From: Poronia punctata
Lineage: Eukaryota > Ascomycota > Sordariomycetes > Xylariales > Xylariaceae
Length of the DNA stretch: 64,000 nucleotides
Assembly (NCBI GenBank): GCA_022579005.1
Contig: MU401580.1
Location: 1-64,000, forward strand
Direction of reading: 5' to 3'
The notes beneath the pieces were generated by a model. The model saw nothing but the letters and a program-made list of their open reading frames with translations, ran no database searches and was not told the origin of the DNA. Shown here one piece after another: positions 34,437-46,736 of this stretch. Position 1 is the stretch's first letter. Each line of letters begins with the position of its first letter. Position numbers and translations under genes: made by a program.

Positions 34437-36378
34437 CTAACCAGACTTCTCCACTTCCGGCAGAGAGCCCGGCTTAGGCTGCTTATTTTCATTTCTAGTC
34501 AGGTTTTGCAGGCCAGTCTTATACTCAGTGTGCTGGTTGCTCAACTTGCGGTTGCCAATGAACGGGCTGATGAGAAGACCAACAGCGGAAAGTGCGGTAA
34601 AGACGATGAACATTTCCTGCAGGCTGTTCCAGAACGCACCCCGTGCCACTCTGCCTTCTTCTCCTTGCAGGGATGCTACCAAGCCCACGCTTGCGCCTGC
34701 ACTGGCGCCTGTTAGCCGATTTGCGATCTGCGGCGGTAGCTCCGTCAGTAGTTTCGGGTATTGCCTCTGCATGCCATTCTGGAAAACAACACCGCCTATA
34801 ACGATTGAGATGGACGTGGCAAGTTGGCGTATAAACTGGAATGTGCTGGTTGCCGCCCCGATATCCTGGGGCTGGACGCCCGAGTGCAATGCTATCAAGG
34901 GGGATTGGAAATTTGGTCCGACACCGATGCCAGCAACTATCTGGAATATGACAAGTTTGGCCCAGCTGACCTCGGCACCTAGATCAATAAACAATCCGAA
35001 GCCCAGTGTCAGAAATACCATTCCAAACACGATCGCCGGTAGGTATTGCCCGGTCTGTTTCATCCAAATGCCCGTGAAAGCCGACACGAAGGACAAGGGG
35101 AGAGCATAGGCTAGTAGGTAAGCACCCGACAGCAATGATGAAGATCCGACAACGGCCTGGAAGTATAGAGGCAGGTAGTACGAGCCCGAGATGAAAACGG
35201 CGCCGTGCACAAAGCAGATGATGAATGCGACGACATTCTTCCTCGACTTGAATAGTCGAAGAGGGATGACTGGGTATTCAGCGACATAGGTTTCGACGAG
35301 AATGGCGACACCGAAGGTGACGATACTGAAAACGAGCAGGGCGATTACTGTAACTGACTTCCACGGATATGTAACCCCGCCGAACTCGAGACCGAAAAGA
35401 AGTTGAAGCGTGGCGCCGATTATCAATGCGCTCCCTAGCCAATCGATGGCTGCCAACCCTTGACGAACCGGCGTCCTGGGATTATGCAACTTCAGAACAA
35501 ATAGAAGGATGACGAAACCAAAACCGGATATGGGCAGATTCACCCAGAAGCACCATCGCCAGGTTACCTAAGGGACGTGTCAGCGTCAGTGTTCCCCCTG
35601 TCCAGTGAACAGCACCCCAACGTAGCGATAGGCAAAATATCACGTTGAACATATTGACACTAACCTTGGACGTGAAGACACCGCCGAGGATTGGTCCAAT
35701 AGCCGAAGCAAGGGCCCAGACGCCTCCAAATATGCCGTAGTATTGACCTCGCTTGCGCAGCGAGACCAAGTCGCTAACAGCAATGTTGATAAGCACAATT
35801 ACGCCGCCGCCGCCGCCGCCTTGTATAGCCCGACCGGCAATGAGCTGTCCAATGTTCCTACTGAGCGCCGATATTAAAGATCCGACCCAAAAGATGCTGA
35901 CAGCGATCAGCAACACCGGTTTGCGGCCCCAGATATCGCTGACCTTGCCCCAGCTTGGCACGGTTGCGGAGCTTGCGAGTGTATACGAGGCACCGACCCA
36001 GGTGTAGCCTGAAGGCGCGTTAAACTCGCCTACGATTGTGGGAAGTGCTGTCGTCACTATGGTTGCATCCAGCGCGGCCAGGAAGAGCGCCGAGCAGAGA
36101 GCCACCATGATGACCGCCATCTCTAAGCCCGAGCGGCCGCCCTCTACCGGCGCATCCTCATCACCTTTCTCCGGTGCCGTGGCTGCGTCGTTCTGGCAAC
36201 CATTCTGATCTGGCAACTGAGAATTGCTAGCGGTATGTCCGGGGTCATTGCTAGTCTCCTCCTTTCTATGGCAGGCGGCTTTGCCCTCCCCGCTCCACCT
36301 TGGTGTTGCGGATTCGTCGTTTGCGGTAGTAGAATCGGCGTCCCGTTCAAGATCAGCGACTTTTTCGTCCGTCGCCAT
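34437..36378 (-). CDS. MFS drug efflux transporter, DHA2 (14-helix) type
   Basis: Exons 35665-36378 and 34437-35567, with a 97-nt intron, encode 614 aa. The ~90-residue N-terminus is hydrophilic and acidic. The transport domain starts at MAVIMVALCSALFLAALDAT. It has the motif TIVTTALPTIVGEF, the loop motif A as GKVSDIWGRKPVLL, and the antiporter motif as ALASAIGPILGGVFT. The splice joins FTSKVTWRWCFWVNLP, the conserved start of the next helices in DHA2 exporters. A Gly run (IQGGGGGGVIVL) comes from a CCG repeat in the reverse strand. Later helices include VGPNFQSPLIALHSGVQPQD. Such proteins export drugs or toxic metabolites by proton antiport at the plasma membrane. No biosynthetic cluster is adjacent. 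Confidence 0.9.
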
Positions 36379-37462
36379 GCTTTTCCTGGTTCTATTGTAA
36401 TCGTATTTTCGCTTATTTGTTGCTCGAATAAATGCAAAATGCCGCGATGGAATTGCAAAAAAGTGCGTCGGCGTAGCGTGTTATTGCACAGCAACAGAGC
36501 TAGTTTCGACTTTTGTATATTTTATAGTAATCAAGGGAGGATTGGATGGTGGGCGGCGCGTTTGTGACAAAGGTTTCCTCGATGCGCAAAAGAAGAGGGG
36601 ACTACCGGTATCTGATTGTAGCCTTATCTGAAGTCGCAACGGTCTGACGGCTCCGACCTTGCCTGGCCGAGTTTGTCCTTTCACCAAGGAGCATTTGGCT
36701 CATAAGTGCAAGCCATTGCGACAGAGCAGACCAAATACCTAGGTTAGATCGTAATAGGTATACTAGGTAGTCTACCGCATTTTCTTAATAAAAGAGAAAC
36801 GTGCAACTGATGCTAAAATTGCTACTTTTAGCAGACAAACTAGCTATTAAAGGTTAAAAAAGCTATATATAAATTACTAGTTAGTATTATAGCTTATTGT
36901 TTTTATTAAATTAAATAAATATTGCTTTAAACTTTAAATAATAAATTTAAAGGTTATTATAAGATTATTTTAAACTTTAAGCATATAATATTAATAATAT
37001 TAATTTTTAGTATTATATTAAATTAAGTATTTAAAATATACTTAAATAAAATATATAAATAAAAATTTATAAAGCTAAAACGCTAAAGTTAAAAGCTATA
37101 ACATATAAAATAAATAAGGCTAACAAATATAAGTAAATATAAATATACAATGTTATATTATATTAATTAATTTTAAAGAAATATTATACCAGTTATAACA
37201 GGTATAGCTATTACTATCTTATAAACACGTTTATAAAAATTGTAAAGATCCTCTCTCTTTTAACAAGAGGCATATAGTATCGATTTATAAGAACCTAGTA
37301 GCCTAGGTCTAAATCTTAATATGTAAAATATGTAATCATAGCAGGAGACAAGGCTAAACAAGAACATGCGGCAAATAAAGCAAGAGGAACAGCTCCTGCA
37401 ACTAAGGGCACAATTACTTAACTATACGTACTAGTATTGGCTATATTGCACGTAGATACTTG
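36379..37462. other. Promoter region grading into AT-rich block
   Basis: Upstream DNA of the transporter (to about 36770) is balanced. From about 36775 the sequence becomes A/T dominated with stops in all frames, matching the other RIP-like blocks. At 37240-37460 some less degraded sequence returns (for example around 37350-37410). No coding exon was seen. Confidence 0.6.
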
Positions 37463-38286
37463 TGCATACTTACTAGGGGATCCACCTTAAGTGCCCCTTT
37501 ACTACGCTCAAAGGAGGTTAAAAGGTATAAAAGGACTATTATTTATAGAAAACAACAGAGGTGTATAGACTAATTAAAAGCTATATATAGCCTTAAACCT
37601 ACTTTTATAAACATAAAAAACTTACTAGGAAAAAATTAGAAAAATAATCTAACTTTATAAATAGCTTTACTAGTATGCTTTAATTAATAAAATAAAAATA
37701 GATTAATTAAAAAAAGAGCTTTATTTTTGTTTATTATATAGGTTTATTATATAAAGCCTTTAAAGCTTTTTTTTTACTATAAAATAATATATATTATTAA
37801 ATATTATAAAATAATGCAAGTAAATTAAATTTTACTAGATTTATTTATAATGTTTTATTTATAGCACTTATAATAGCCTATATACCTAGTCTTATAAGTA
37901 ATATAATTATATTTGCATTTTTAAAGGCTATTAAAAGCTATTGCATAGCGTTAATTTTATATAGCAATTTAGCCTTTGCTAGTCTTTATAACCCCTTTTA
38001 TTACTATATAAATTAACTACTTTAAAAAATAATAAATATAACTGCATTACTTATAAGACTAAGTATATAAGCTATTATAAGTGCTGCAAAGCTATCTATA
38101 AAGTTAAATTAATTTTTAGATTTTTTCCTAGTAAGTTTTCTATGTTTATAAAAGTGGGTTTAGGGCTATATACAGCCTCCGATTGGTCTATATTTCTATA
38201 AATAAAGGTTCTTCTACACCTTTTGGTCTCCCCTGAGCGTAGCGAAGGGGCACCAAAGGTGGATCCCCTAGTAGTAAAAACATGCA
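37463..38286. mobile_element. Fold-back element with long inverted terminal repeats
   Basis: The left arm (37471-37666) is the reverse complement of the right arm (38090-38274) with scattered differences. Shared landmarks are ACTAGGGGATCCACC, TTATTTATAGAAA and CTTACTAGGAAAAAAT. A second inner pair, 37863-37911 and about 38036-38085, is contiguous with the right arm but separated from the left arm by about 195 bp. Most mismatches are C/T or G/A, consistent with RIP. Flanking TGCAT/ATGCA suggests the arms extend a few bases outward. There is no transposase frame, so this is probably a non-autonomous DNA element (MITE/fold-back class). Confidence 0.8.
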
Positions 38287-39638
38287 TTATGGTGAGATAT
38301 ACTTGTACGGTTGCCGAGGGACTGCGTGTATCTATTACCCTCCTACTTAGCACCTCGGATCCTACCGTGTGACGGTCCGTGTCTCAGCCTGCAAAGAGTC
38401 CATGCTTGGCGCCAACAGTAGGCCGTTGATTTTTCTGTATGATTCGACTAAGGTTAGTAGGTATAAGGTCCTACATTATTTTTAAGTTTAACTGGCCCAA
38501 TGGCCTACGAGCAGGTTGCGACCATTCATCCGGTTATGTGTAGGCAGATAGCGAACCTAACTTATTTACTCGTAGACGTTGTCATAAACGTATCATACTT
38601 GGTCATAACTTGATAAAGGAGCTAAGGAAATGAGGAGACAGGAAAACCAAAAAGGCTGACCGTCAATCTAAACAAATGGATTATTTACCCTCGTGAAATA
38701 TGTAATAGCATCCAAATACCAACCAGAACAATAAAGCAGCATGATTTACACGCTAGCAAAAACATAGAGTTGTTGATACATGGTAACGAGCCTAGTAGTG
38801 CTAGCTACATTCTCGCAATGATATGTGAGGTTTCGAATCGGGGGATGGGGATCCTCTACCCTCGACCACAGTTCATCGGAATGAGAAGTTGGTCGAAAAG
38901 ATGACTGACCGTCACAGATGCCCAGGGCTACTTAGTAGGTATTTTAGTCACGGCAGGCAATGTTGGGAAGAACGGGTGGGAGCTGGTGCTTTGACATGTT
39001 GTCTGCTAGCTACCTAACCTTCGGTTAGTAGGGGACCTGGCGAGGTATAAGGCACACACAGTATTCTCCTCGCCCTGTTTTGCCCTAGAGTGTTGTAAAA
39101 AGGTTAGACACGAAATGTCGAGGAATATGACATCTTTGCGAGGCTAGTTAAGATGCTATTTCTCCATCGAAAAAAATGGGTTTCCTATTGTTCTCGTTAT
39201 GTGAAAATGTGGCAACCCTGTGGTCCCATCATTTTGAAGGAAATCAATCCAATAGTAAATGGGTAGAGTCTTACATCGTCCGATATATGCTAATATATGT
39301 AAAACCTTACAAAGCTCACTAACGCCCGACGAGGGACGACACCTACGGTGGAGGGAAACTATAGTCGAACTATCCATTTACCGTTTCGGTAGGCCTTGTT
39401 AAACCAGTTTGATTATGCATTTTGCACATTCTCTATGTGACTTCGTCTTGTTTAATGATACGACAGAGTGGTAGTCTCGTCTATGAACCCATACCGCTAC
39501 TCCAAGATGACTCCTTATCTCCCTTTTCGCTAGAATAGAAACGGCAGATTCCTCTACTGACATATTACTAAAGGGAAGTGATACACTTGCTTGTATAATA
39601 CAGCCCCGCTGCTGTCGAGTTTGCGGGGACGGGTGTCT
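38287..39638. other. Long intergenic region, no gene seen
   Basis: Balanced DNA between the fold-back element and the Mdm38 gene stop. It has only short unrelated frames. It presumably includes the mdm38 3' region near its right end. Confidence 0.5.
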
Positions 39639-41303
39639 CTAGTTTCCGGACTTCTTTGCCTCAGCCTTGGCTGGAGGCTTTGACTCCTTTTGTGCCGCTT
39701 GGACTCCGTCTGCCTCGGCATCTAAGGCCTCGCTAACTACTTCTCTGTCGAGACCCTGCTCTGAGGCAGCCTGTTGGCGGTCTTCCTTCTCGTCGATATC
39801 ATCGACGTCCTTTGGGGTGGCGAATCCAGTGTCTTGGTTCTCTTGTTCTTGTTCGTTCTCTTCCTCGATGAGCTCTTGTTGCTCTTTGAGCACGTCGAGT
39901 CGCTGCTTGTTAGTCGCGGCACCTTCAGCATTGTGCACCTCGAGTTCGATCTCGTGATACAGCTCCTCAGGGATAGAGGAGAGCACGCCAGTCAGTGCCT
40001 CGATCTGGCTGTGGAAACCGCCTTCCTCGGCATTCTGGCCGTACATGTAAGCGTTACTCAAAACCAAAAGCGTGGAAGGCACGCCATGTTTCAGCCGCAG
40101 GTCCAGCCAGGACTGAAGGTCCTCCCGGAGCCTGCCGGGCGAGACTGTATGAGTCTTGATGCCTCGACTGGCGCAAGCCGTCTGTAGTTCCAAAACGTTA
40201 AGACTGTCAACGCCCTCAAAGGTGATTGCCCTGTCGTCCCTCTTGATTTGACGCATCCGATGACGGATCTGATATCTGAGCATAGTATCTGTGCCGAAGG
40301 TGTTGAGGTTCAAATAGCGGCACATAGACACCAGCTGTGGCCTCGAAAGATTGTCTAGCGTTAGGTCATCCTTGAACGTCTTGCAAACCTTGATGACATC
40401 ATCTGTACTAGGCTTCTCCCCGGTTGCTCGCAATTTTCGGAAAAATGTGGCGAACTCTTCCTTTTGGGTTGTGGCAGGCGACAAAGGGAGGCCCGTCTCT
40501 TTCATAGTCTCACGTAGGAAAGAGCTGACCTCTTTTCGGGTGTTCCTTAGCGTGGCCGCCTTCTTATCCTTGGATTTCTGAGCCTCGTATGTGCTGGGTA
40601 GCATATTGGGGAAAAGTCGGAGAGCAATGGGCAAGAGTGCCTCCGCAAAAGGCACGATGATGAAGACGGAGAAGGGGACAAGGCGACCGAGATCCTGTAC
40701 TGTTCGTCGCAACTGCCGATTTTCTCGCCGAGTAAGTTCATAGCCCGCAGCCATCTTCAGCGCCAGTTTGCTGCTGATTCTGACTTCAGCAGCCAGAAGC
40801 TTTGTGCCATCCCAGTAATGCTGGACCTCGTGCTTTATCCGCTGGACAAGGGTCAACTTCTTGACTTGCTTTTCTTCCTTCTTCTCGACATCCTGCTCTT
40901 TCTTTGCGGTCGTTTCTGACACGTACTTGGATCCGGCCGAGGGTTCAACCGCAAGTTTGTTTTGGCGTACATCAGCAGTGGGAAGATCACTCCCCATAAC
41001 TTTCGAATCGCTCCTCGCGGCCTTATTGGTTGCCGTCGCGGATTCCTCTTTTGGGAGAGGTTTCTTTGCTTGCTCGGCATTGAACCCGGGGGGCGGGTTA
41101 TTCGAGGCGCCGGTCGAATGCTGCTCAGTTACTATGCCTCTGAGGGGAATCAACAAGGCACGCGTGGTTAAGTCCGGGGCGAAATGTTGGGCCTGTCGCC
41201 CAAGGTAGGAAACTGGGAAACCGAGACTGGGCCTTGTCGCAGCTCTACCTGTAAAGGGGTTTATAATCACCGCCCGTTGGGCGGCCCTAGCTGAGACTCT
41301 CAT
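39639..41303 (-). CDS. mdm38: Mitochondrial inner membrane LETM1 protein Mdm38
   Basis: Single-exon gene of 554 aa. LETM1/Mdm38 proteins sit in the mitochondrial inner membrane, support K+/H+ exchange and bind mitochondrial ribosomes. The N-terminus MRVSARAAQRAVIINPFTGR is Arg-rich without acidic residues, as in a presequence. A KKEEKQVKKLTLVQRIKHEV stretch precedes the conserved core. The core continues with HYWDGTKLLAAEVRISSKLA, the helix LVPFSVFIIVPFAEALLPIA, and the ribosome-binding LETM1 domain with SRPQLVSMCRYLNLNTFGTD, LRYQIRHRMRQIKRDDRAI and LQSWLDLRL. The C-terminal ~120 residues are Glu/Gln/Asp-rich and probably form a coiled coil. There is no sign of damage. Confidence 0.94.
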   Translation of the reverse strand: MRVSARAAQRAVIINPFTGRAATRPSLGFPVSYLGRQAQHFAPDLTTRALLIPLRGIVTEQHSTGASNNPPPGFNAEQAKKPLPKEESATATNKAARSDSKVMGSDLPTADVRQNKLAVEPSAGSKYVSETTAKKEQDVEKKEEKQVKKLTLVQRIKHEVQHYWDGTKLLAAEVRISSKLALKMAAGYELTRRENRQLRRTVQDLGRLVPFSVFIIVPFAEALLPIALRLFPNMLPSTYEAQKSKDKKAATLRNTRKEVSSFLRETMKETGLPLSPATTQKEEFATFFRKLRATGEKPSTDDVIKVCKTFKDDLTLDNLSRPQLVSMCRYLNLNTFGTDTMLRYQIRHRMRQIKRDDRAITFEGVDSLNVLELQTACASRGIKTHTVSPGRLREDLQSWLDLRLKHGVPSTLLVLSNAYMYGQNAEEGGFHSQIEALTGVLSSIPEELYHEIELEVHNAEGAATNKQRLDVLKEQQELIEEENEQEQENQDTGFATPKDVDDIDEKEDRQQAASEQGLDREVVSEALDAEADGVQAAQKESKPPAKAEAKKSGN

Positions 41304-42189
41304 GCTGAGCTCGCGCCGGGAAATATGGAAAAGTGGCGCTTAAAAGTAGTGACTGCAGAGCGATATGGTCGAAGTGCTGAGGCGTGAAGGACAAAACGTA
41401 AGCTGTTTGATGAGGAATTATGATAAAATAAAAAGGATACGTAATTGTGTTATTGGTTCAAAGGCTCTTCTGGATTACGAGTAGGTGCCAGTCTATCTAG
41501 CCAACTTAACCTAATCGAGCTTGATGAAGAGTTACTAAAAACCGGCAGAAAACAGGCACCCTTTTAGCATGCTATGCTAGGCATTTAAGTTAACCACCCC
41601 CTTTATAAATCACCCCGCTTAAAATCACGTTTTCCTATATAAAATTACTAATTTAGCCCCTTATAAAATCACTTAATAAAATAAGTATAAAACTTAAATT
41701 TTAAAATTAAATTAATTATTTAAATAAAAATAAAATTAAAGTAAGTTTTTACTTTTATAATTTTTAGCTTAGTATTATATAAATACTATTATTAATAGCT
41801 AAAAATATATATTATAATAAGCGTATAATTATAAATAATAGTTTAATTTAGTTTTTTATTAGTTTATATTTTATAAAAATATATTTTATATTATTTAAAA
41901 GTTAAACAATATATATTAAACTATATTTTAATTATTAAAGCATTATTTAAAGTTAAATTTATATATTTAATAAATTATATTTAAAGTATAAAACTATATA
42001 TAAAAAAATATATAAGTATTTATTATATACTTATAAAAACTATACTTTAAAATAGTTTTAAAAGCAATTTTTTTTTAAATAATAGTTTATATATAAAATA
42101 TTACTTTAAATATTATAATAATTATATTTAATTATTTGCTTAAATATTAAAGCTATATATTAAAATTTACTTTAATATAAATATTTTAA

Positions 42190-42236
<47 letters not shown>

Positions 42237-42569
42237 AATTATTAAACTTAAATTATATATAAATAATAAATTATATATTAAATACTAAAAAGTATTTTTA
42301 TAATTTAATTATTATAATTTTTATATAATTAAATTAATAATATTTAAAATAATATATATAAACTAGTTATTACCTAATAAAGTAACTATATATTATACCT
42401 TAAAGTTAAATTAAAGCCCCTTTAAGTTGCTTGCTACTGCTTGCCCTTGCCTATGCCTTTAACAAGGCAATAAACAGGGCGCTTAAAAGGGTACCACATA
42501 AAGTACCTAGGCACACCTAATAAACCGTGCACCCGTGATCGGCATGGCCCGCTCTGATTACTTGTATTA
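41304..42569. repeat. Promoter of mdm38, then AT-rich block
   Basis: Balanced upstream DNA runs to about 41600. From about 41630 to 42420 the sequence is nearly all A/T with stops in every frame, like the other RIP-like blocks. The block edges carry related words in opposite orientation, GGCACCCTTTTAGC near 41560 and its near-complement at about 42490. This hints at inverted termini of a decayed element but is too short to be sure. Confidence 0.65.
42194..42229. repeat. (TA)n microsatellite
   Basis: About 18 uninterrupted TA units inside an AT-rich block. Confidence 0.95.
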
Positions 42570-45286
42570 TTAGGGTCGTGGCCTTGTAATATTTGGACCT
42601 GTCCCGATTCCTGTTAATGTTCTTACGGCCCAATGTACCCAGCTTTCTTTCTCTAGCTGGACTTTGAGCTCCTCTGCTCTCTGTTCAACCTCTTGTACCT
42701 GAATCTCGAACTGTGTCGCACCTTCCTCCGCGTCGGTCACTCGCGACACCAATGCTGTTATCTCATACTCGAGTTTTGCTGCTTCCCCTTCGATCTTACT
42801 AAGCGCCTCGGTAAGGCTCTCTTTGTATTCTTTCATAGTAGCCTGGTAATTATGATGCACTTCTTGAAACACATCGGACGCGTCGTAAAACATATAATGT
42901 AGCTGGTCCAGATGGCCTGAATAGATGTCACAGACTGCGTCAACGGACTGAATCTTACTCATCACCCAGGGCCCGACATTCTTTTCAATATCGCTCACAT
43001 CCGAGTATATGGCCTGTGCCATGCCGAGCAAACGAAGCTGCTTGTCTGCTGTCGTGTTGTCAATATTGGTGTCACCAAAGACCGCTATCTCTTCCCATTT
43101 TAGCACGGCTTCTTCAGCGTCGCTAAAAGATAACCTTCTGGCCCATCGGAGCTCTCTTAGCCGCTCGCCAGGGGCGTTTGGAGGACCACGGACACTATGC
43201 CGACGCTGTAAACTTGAGTGTCCGCCCATGGCGCGATATTCAGCATCCTGGTCAGAATATGCTACCGCGGCCTCACCCGCGCTCCCGGTAAGGGCGGTCT
43301 CGATAATGGGCAGGCTCGAACGCGCGTTGACATCAGTATCAGTCCGGGCGATGGACGGGGTTCTTCTAGTTTCATTTGATGCTAGCGTGCGGGCGGAATC
43401 ACCGTTCGGAGGTGGGGCCCGAGAGTCGCCAGTTGAGGATTCATATAGGTTCGTACTTGTAAAAGGGGGCGCAGCAGTAGACACATCGCCTTCGTTTTTT
43501 ATGACATTCAAGTATTCTTCGGGCTTGTGCCGCCAGCTAAAAGCCCGTCCAAGCTGTCCTGGCGCTGGAAGGTGTAATGGGCTGCTGACAAGACCAAGTG
43601 GTATACCAGACGGCGTGGAATATTGTGTCCCTAGGAGAGCTGATTCTGAAACTTCATCTCTCGACGGACGGCTTGTGTGTGCACGCAAGCCACCGCCACT
43701 CGTCATCACATCCTTGATCCGACCGAGACCGGACCTGGCGTCACGAGCAACATTTTTGAACACTCCCCGACGCGCTGCATCTCTGTCGCCCGGGCTGTCG
43801 TTTATACTGACAGCGGACCCAGGGGCGGGTGTCGAGTAAACGGCAGGGGACTCTTCCTTCCGTCGGCGGCTGGCATCGTCCTCGAAAGACGTCCTGGCGT
43901 CGTCCTTACCTGGCGAGATCATGTCAGGCCCTGACTTGTCGTGGTTCAAAGCTGATGCGCGTTTCGGTTTGCCGTGCCAAAGCCATTTTGCCCTCTCACC
44001 AGTAACTAGACTGATAAAGCGGTCGAGGTCGGTTGTCTCAATGTCACCAATGCCCCCTTTATCACGGCTGCCGACCATACCCAGAACCATTTCCCCTCGT
44101 TTGCCGCCTATCTCTGTGACGGTTGATTTGACTGCTTTCTGCACCCCCCATGCTTCACCTGCTGCCGCTTTGGCTGTAACCGCGTGGAGCCTGTGCATCG
44201 TCTGCCGATCCAGCCGCCGTGTCCGTTCTAGCTTGTTGTATTTCTGGAAGTAGGAGATTCCACGCTCGGTTAAGTGGGCATCGAATACGTCCTTAGGAAC
44301 CGGTGCACCTATATGACTCAATCTGTTCCGCGCGCCCCCGAGCAAACCGAGCAAGGCGGCTACAGTTGTCGGCCCAAGTATTCCGTCTGTGGGCTCCACA
44401 TTGAAATATTCAACACCAGACTCAATCCACCAGTCTCCGACGGCGGTTTCGGTCATATCACAAAGAAGGCCGTCAATATATTGATCACCGAGCTTGCCAA
44501 AAAGAAATAGCGCAATTTGGCATAACTTGACCATCTCGATCACTGCCTCCTCCACGGGTATTTTACCATCCGTTTTGTATAGTTGGCGAAACTTGGCCTT
44601 TGCAGCAACAGCAGGTTCACATAAGGTCATAGCGGCCCTTCCAGAGCAGCCGAGCCGCTTAAGGTTTTCATTGATTATAAATGTGCGTCGTTGGTTCTTA
44701 ATATCGCCATCGGGGACGGATATGACAGTCAAGGCGGAGGGAAAGCTGCTAAGATTTGTCACCATCAACTGTCCTAGACTTGTGTCCCTCGGTCGAGCAT
44801 GATATTGATGTATAATGTTGAAGTAAGCGCGAAGGCCCTTCGGCCAGGCCTCCTCGTCGGCTGGAACCGACAAGACACCCACAGCAACAGACTGATTTGT
44901 ATCACCCGTATATGTGACAATGACGAGCGTCGGTGACTTGCGGGAACATGCCCATTGTTCGACGAGATACAACTCGTAGCCTACAAGTTTGGCTTCGCGC
45001 TGGATGACAGTAACAGCCTTTTCATTTTCCAAGAACCTGCCGAGGAAAAGGGTCAGTGGCACACTCGGCACTTTATCCAGTATGATACAAGCGCTATAAC
45101 TTACCTGAAGGCGACAGGATCTGGGATTACAACATAACGCCGCTGTAGCTGGGGGGTGGGCCGGGTAGATCCGTTGGGATTCAAGGTATTCTGCGAAACA
45201 GGGGCTGTTGAGTTGCTTGCAGTTATGATGTCTTCGTTGTGGTCTTGAGATTCATCATTGTAGGATACGATTGTCCGCAACGACAT
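42570..45286 (-). CDS. STB6-like protein (Sin3-binding Stb2/Stb6 family)
   Basis: Exons 45105-45286 and 42570-45036 (68-nt intron) encode 882 aa. The start MSLRTIVSYNDESQDH is followed by an Asn/Ser/Thr-rich lead. The STB6-type N-terminal domain then spans the junction: RRYVVIPDPVAFR joined to FLENEKAVTVIQREAKLVGY and ELYLVEQWACSR. Budding-yeast Stb2 and Stb6 were identified as Sin3-binding proteins, so a link to histone deacetylation is possible but untested here. A conserved block with ILGPTTVAALLGLLGGARNR resembles a peptidoglycan-binding-like helical motif. The middle (about residues 420-700) is disordered Ser/Pro-rich, and the last ~200 residues form a long coiled coil (KEYKESLTEALSKIEGEAAK). 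The family call rests on the N-terminal domain. Confidence 0.8.
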
Positions 45287-46736
45287 AGTTCGCTCCCTTG
45301 TACATGGGGTATGAACAAACAATGTGCTTCGTCCAGACAAAAGCCTGCCAAGAGATGAATTGAAAATGCAATGCAACACAGGAAGCCTAATAACCCAACT
45401 TTACCAAGTACATACCTAAATGCAGACATCTTGGGGAGGTTGGGCTATTAAATAGTGTTAGTCAGTAGAACAGACCATAGGTATAACATAACAAGGCTGA
45501 GTACCTAATCGTGCCCCGCCCTACCTTTAACTAGTTTTGCCGGAGCTTACTAGCTAAAGCTGGTGCTATTTAGCAAAATAACCACTTTATGTTTTATTGC
45601 AGCTTTTATATAAAAGTAAATTTTTAGTTTTTTAAATAATATAGTAATAAAAATAAGTATAATTATAAAGTTTTTATTAAAAATAAAATAAAAAATTAGC
45701 TATATATATATAATTTATTTCTTTTAATTAAAATATTAAGTAAAATATAACAATATTTATTAAATAAGTTTAAAAAAGTTAAAGTTTAATATTTTTATAT
45801 TATCTTTTAAATTTATTACCTTTAAATTTAATAATAATTTAAGTTTTATAGCTATAAATATTTTATTTATTTAATTATAAAGTAAAAGTAATAAAAGGAT
45901 TTAATATATAAGTTTTTACTTTATACTTTATATCTCTTTTTTATACTATTTTTTAAATAGCTTAAAACGTTTTTAAAAATATATATTAAATAATTTTATT
46001 AATTTTATATTATATTATTATAGCTTTTATTATTACTTTTAAATAATATATTAAGTACTAGGCTATATTATATAAAAGCCTAGTTTATAAAGTATATTAT
46101 ATATTATTTAAAAAAAATTCTATTAAATTAAATATATTATAAACTATTAAAATATATATACTTTATTAATAAAATAAAAAAATATAAAGTATTTTTAAAA
46201 CTTTTAAATTAAAATTATAACTTTTATAGTATTAATAGCTTAAGCTATATTTTTAATAATAGCACTTTTATTAATATTTTAATATTAATAATATATAACT
46301 ATTATTAATAATAATTAAATTAAAGTGTTTTTAATAGAATTATATAATAAAAAAGTTGTTATAAATAAACAAAAGAACTTAATATACTTACCTTAGTAGC
46401 ACTTCCGTATACCTGCTAATTAAACCTATAAGTCAGCAGGCCTTACGTAGAACTCTAGTATAAAAACTGTTTAACTTGCCTGTGACCTTTTAACAAGCAG
46501 CGGGGCATCGACATCCCAGACAATCCAACCTGTGATCGTAGTCTGGATTGCACTTGCCAAACAGGCAAGGGAATCGCTCAAAGACGTAAATTTTCTGGAT
46601 ATAATAACATAAAGTTTTGCCCAGACAGCAGTAGGCTGTGTCCACTATAAAAAGAGATTGCTATCCCTAAAAATTGCAAGGCCGTACAATCAAAACTCCT
46701 CATCCTCGTTCGAACTTCTGTTACTTTCCTGGAATA
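45287..46736. repeat. Divergent spacer interrupted by an AT-rich block
   Basis: The spacer separates the Stb6-like gene (minus) from rmd5 (plus). About 45570-46390 is an AT-dominated RIP-like block with stops in all frames, flanked by about 280 bp and 350 bp of balanced DNA that must carry the two promoters. The block has no recognisable element. Confidence 0.65.

Noticed and set aside
36771..37240. Decayed transposase in the AT block
   Set aside because: All frames are broken every few codons and no transposase motif survives, so no element type can be claimed.
38820..38880. Possible tRNA T-arm (TTTCGAATCGGGGG)
   Set aside because: No matching upstream D-arm or anticodon loop was found, and the T-arm stem does not pair well.
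43009..43839. 276-codon open frame on the plus strand
   Set aside because: Antisense to the disordered middle of the Stb6-like gene; no recognisable domain.
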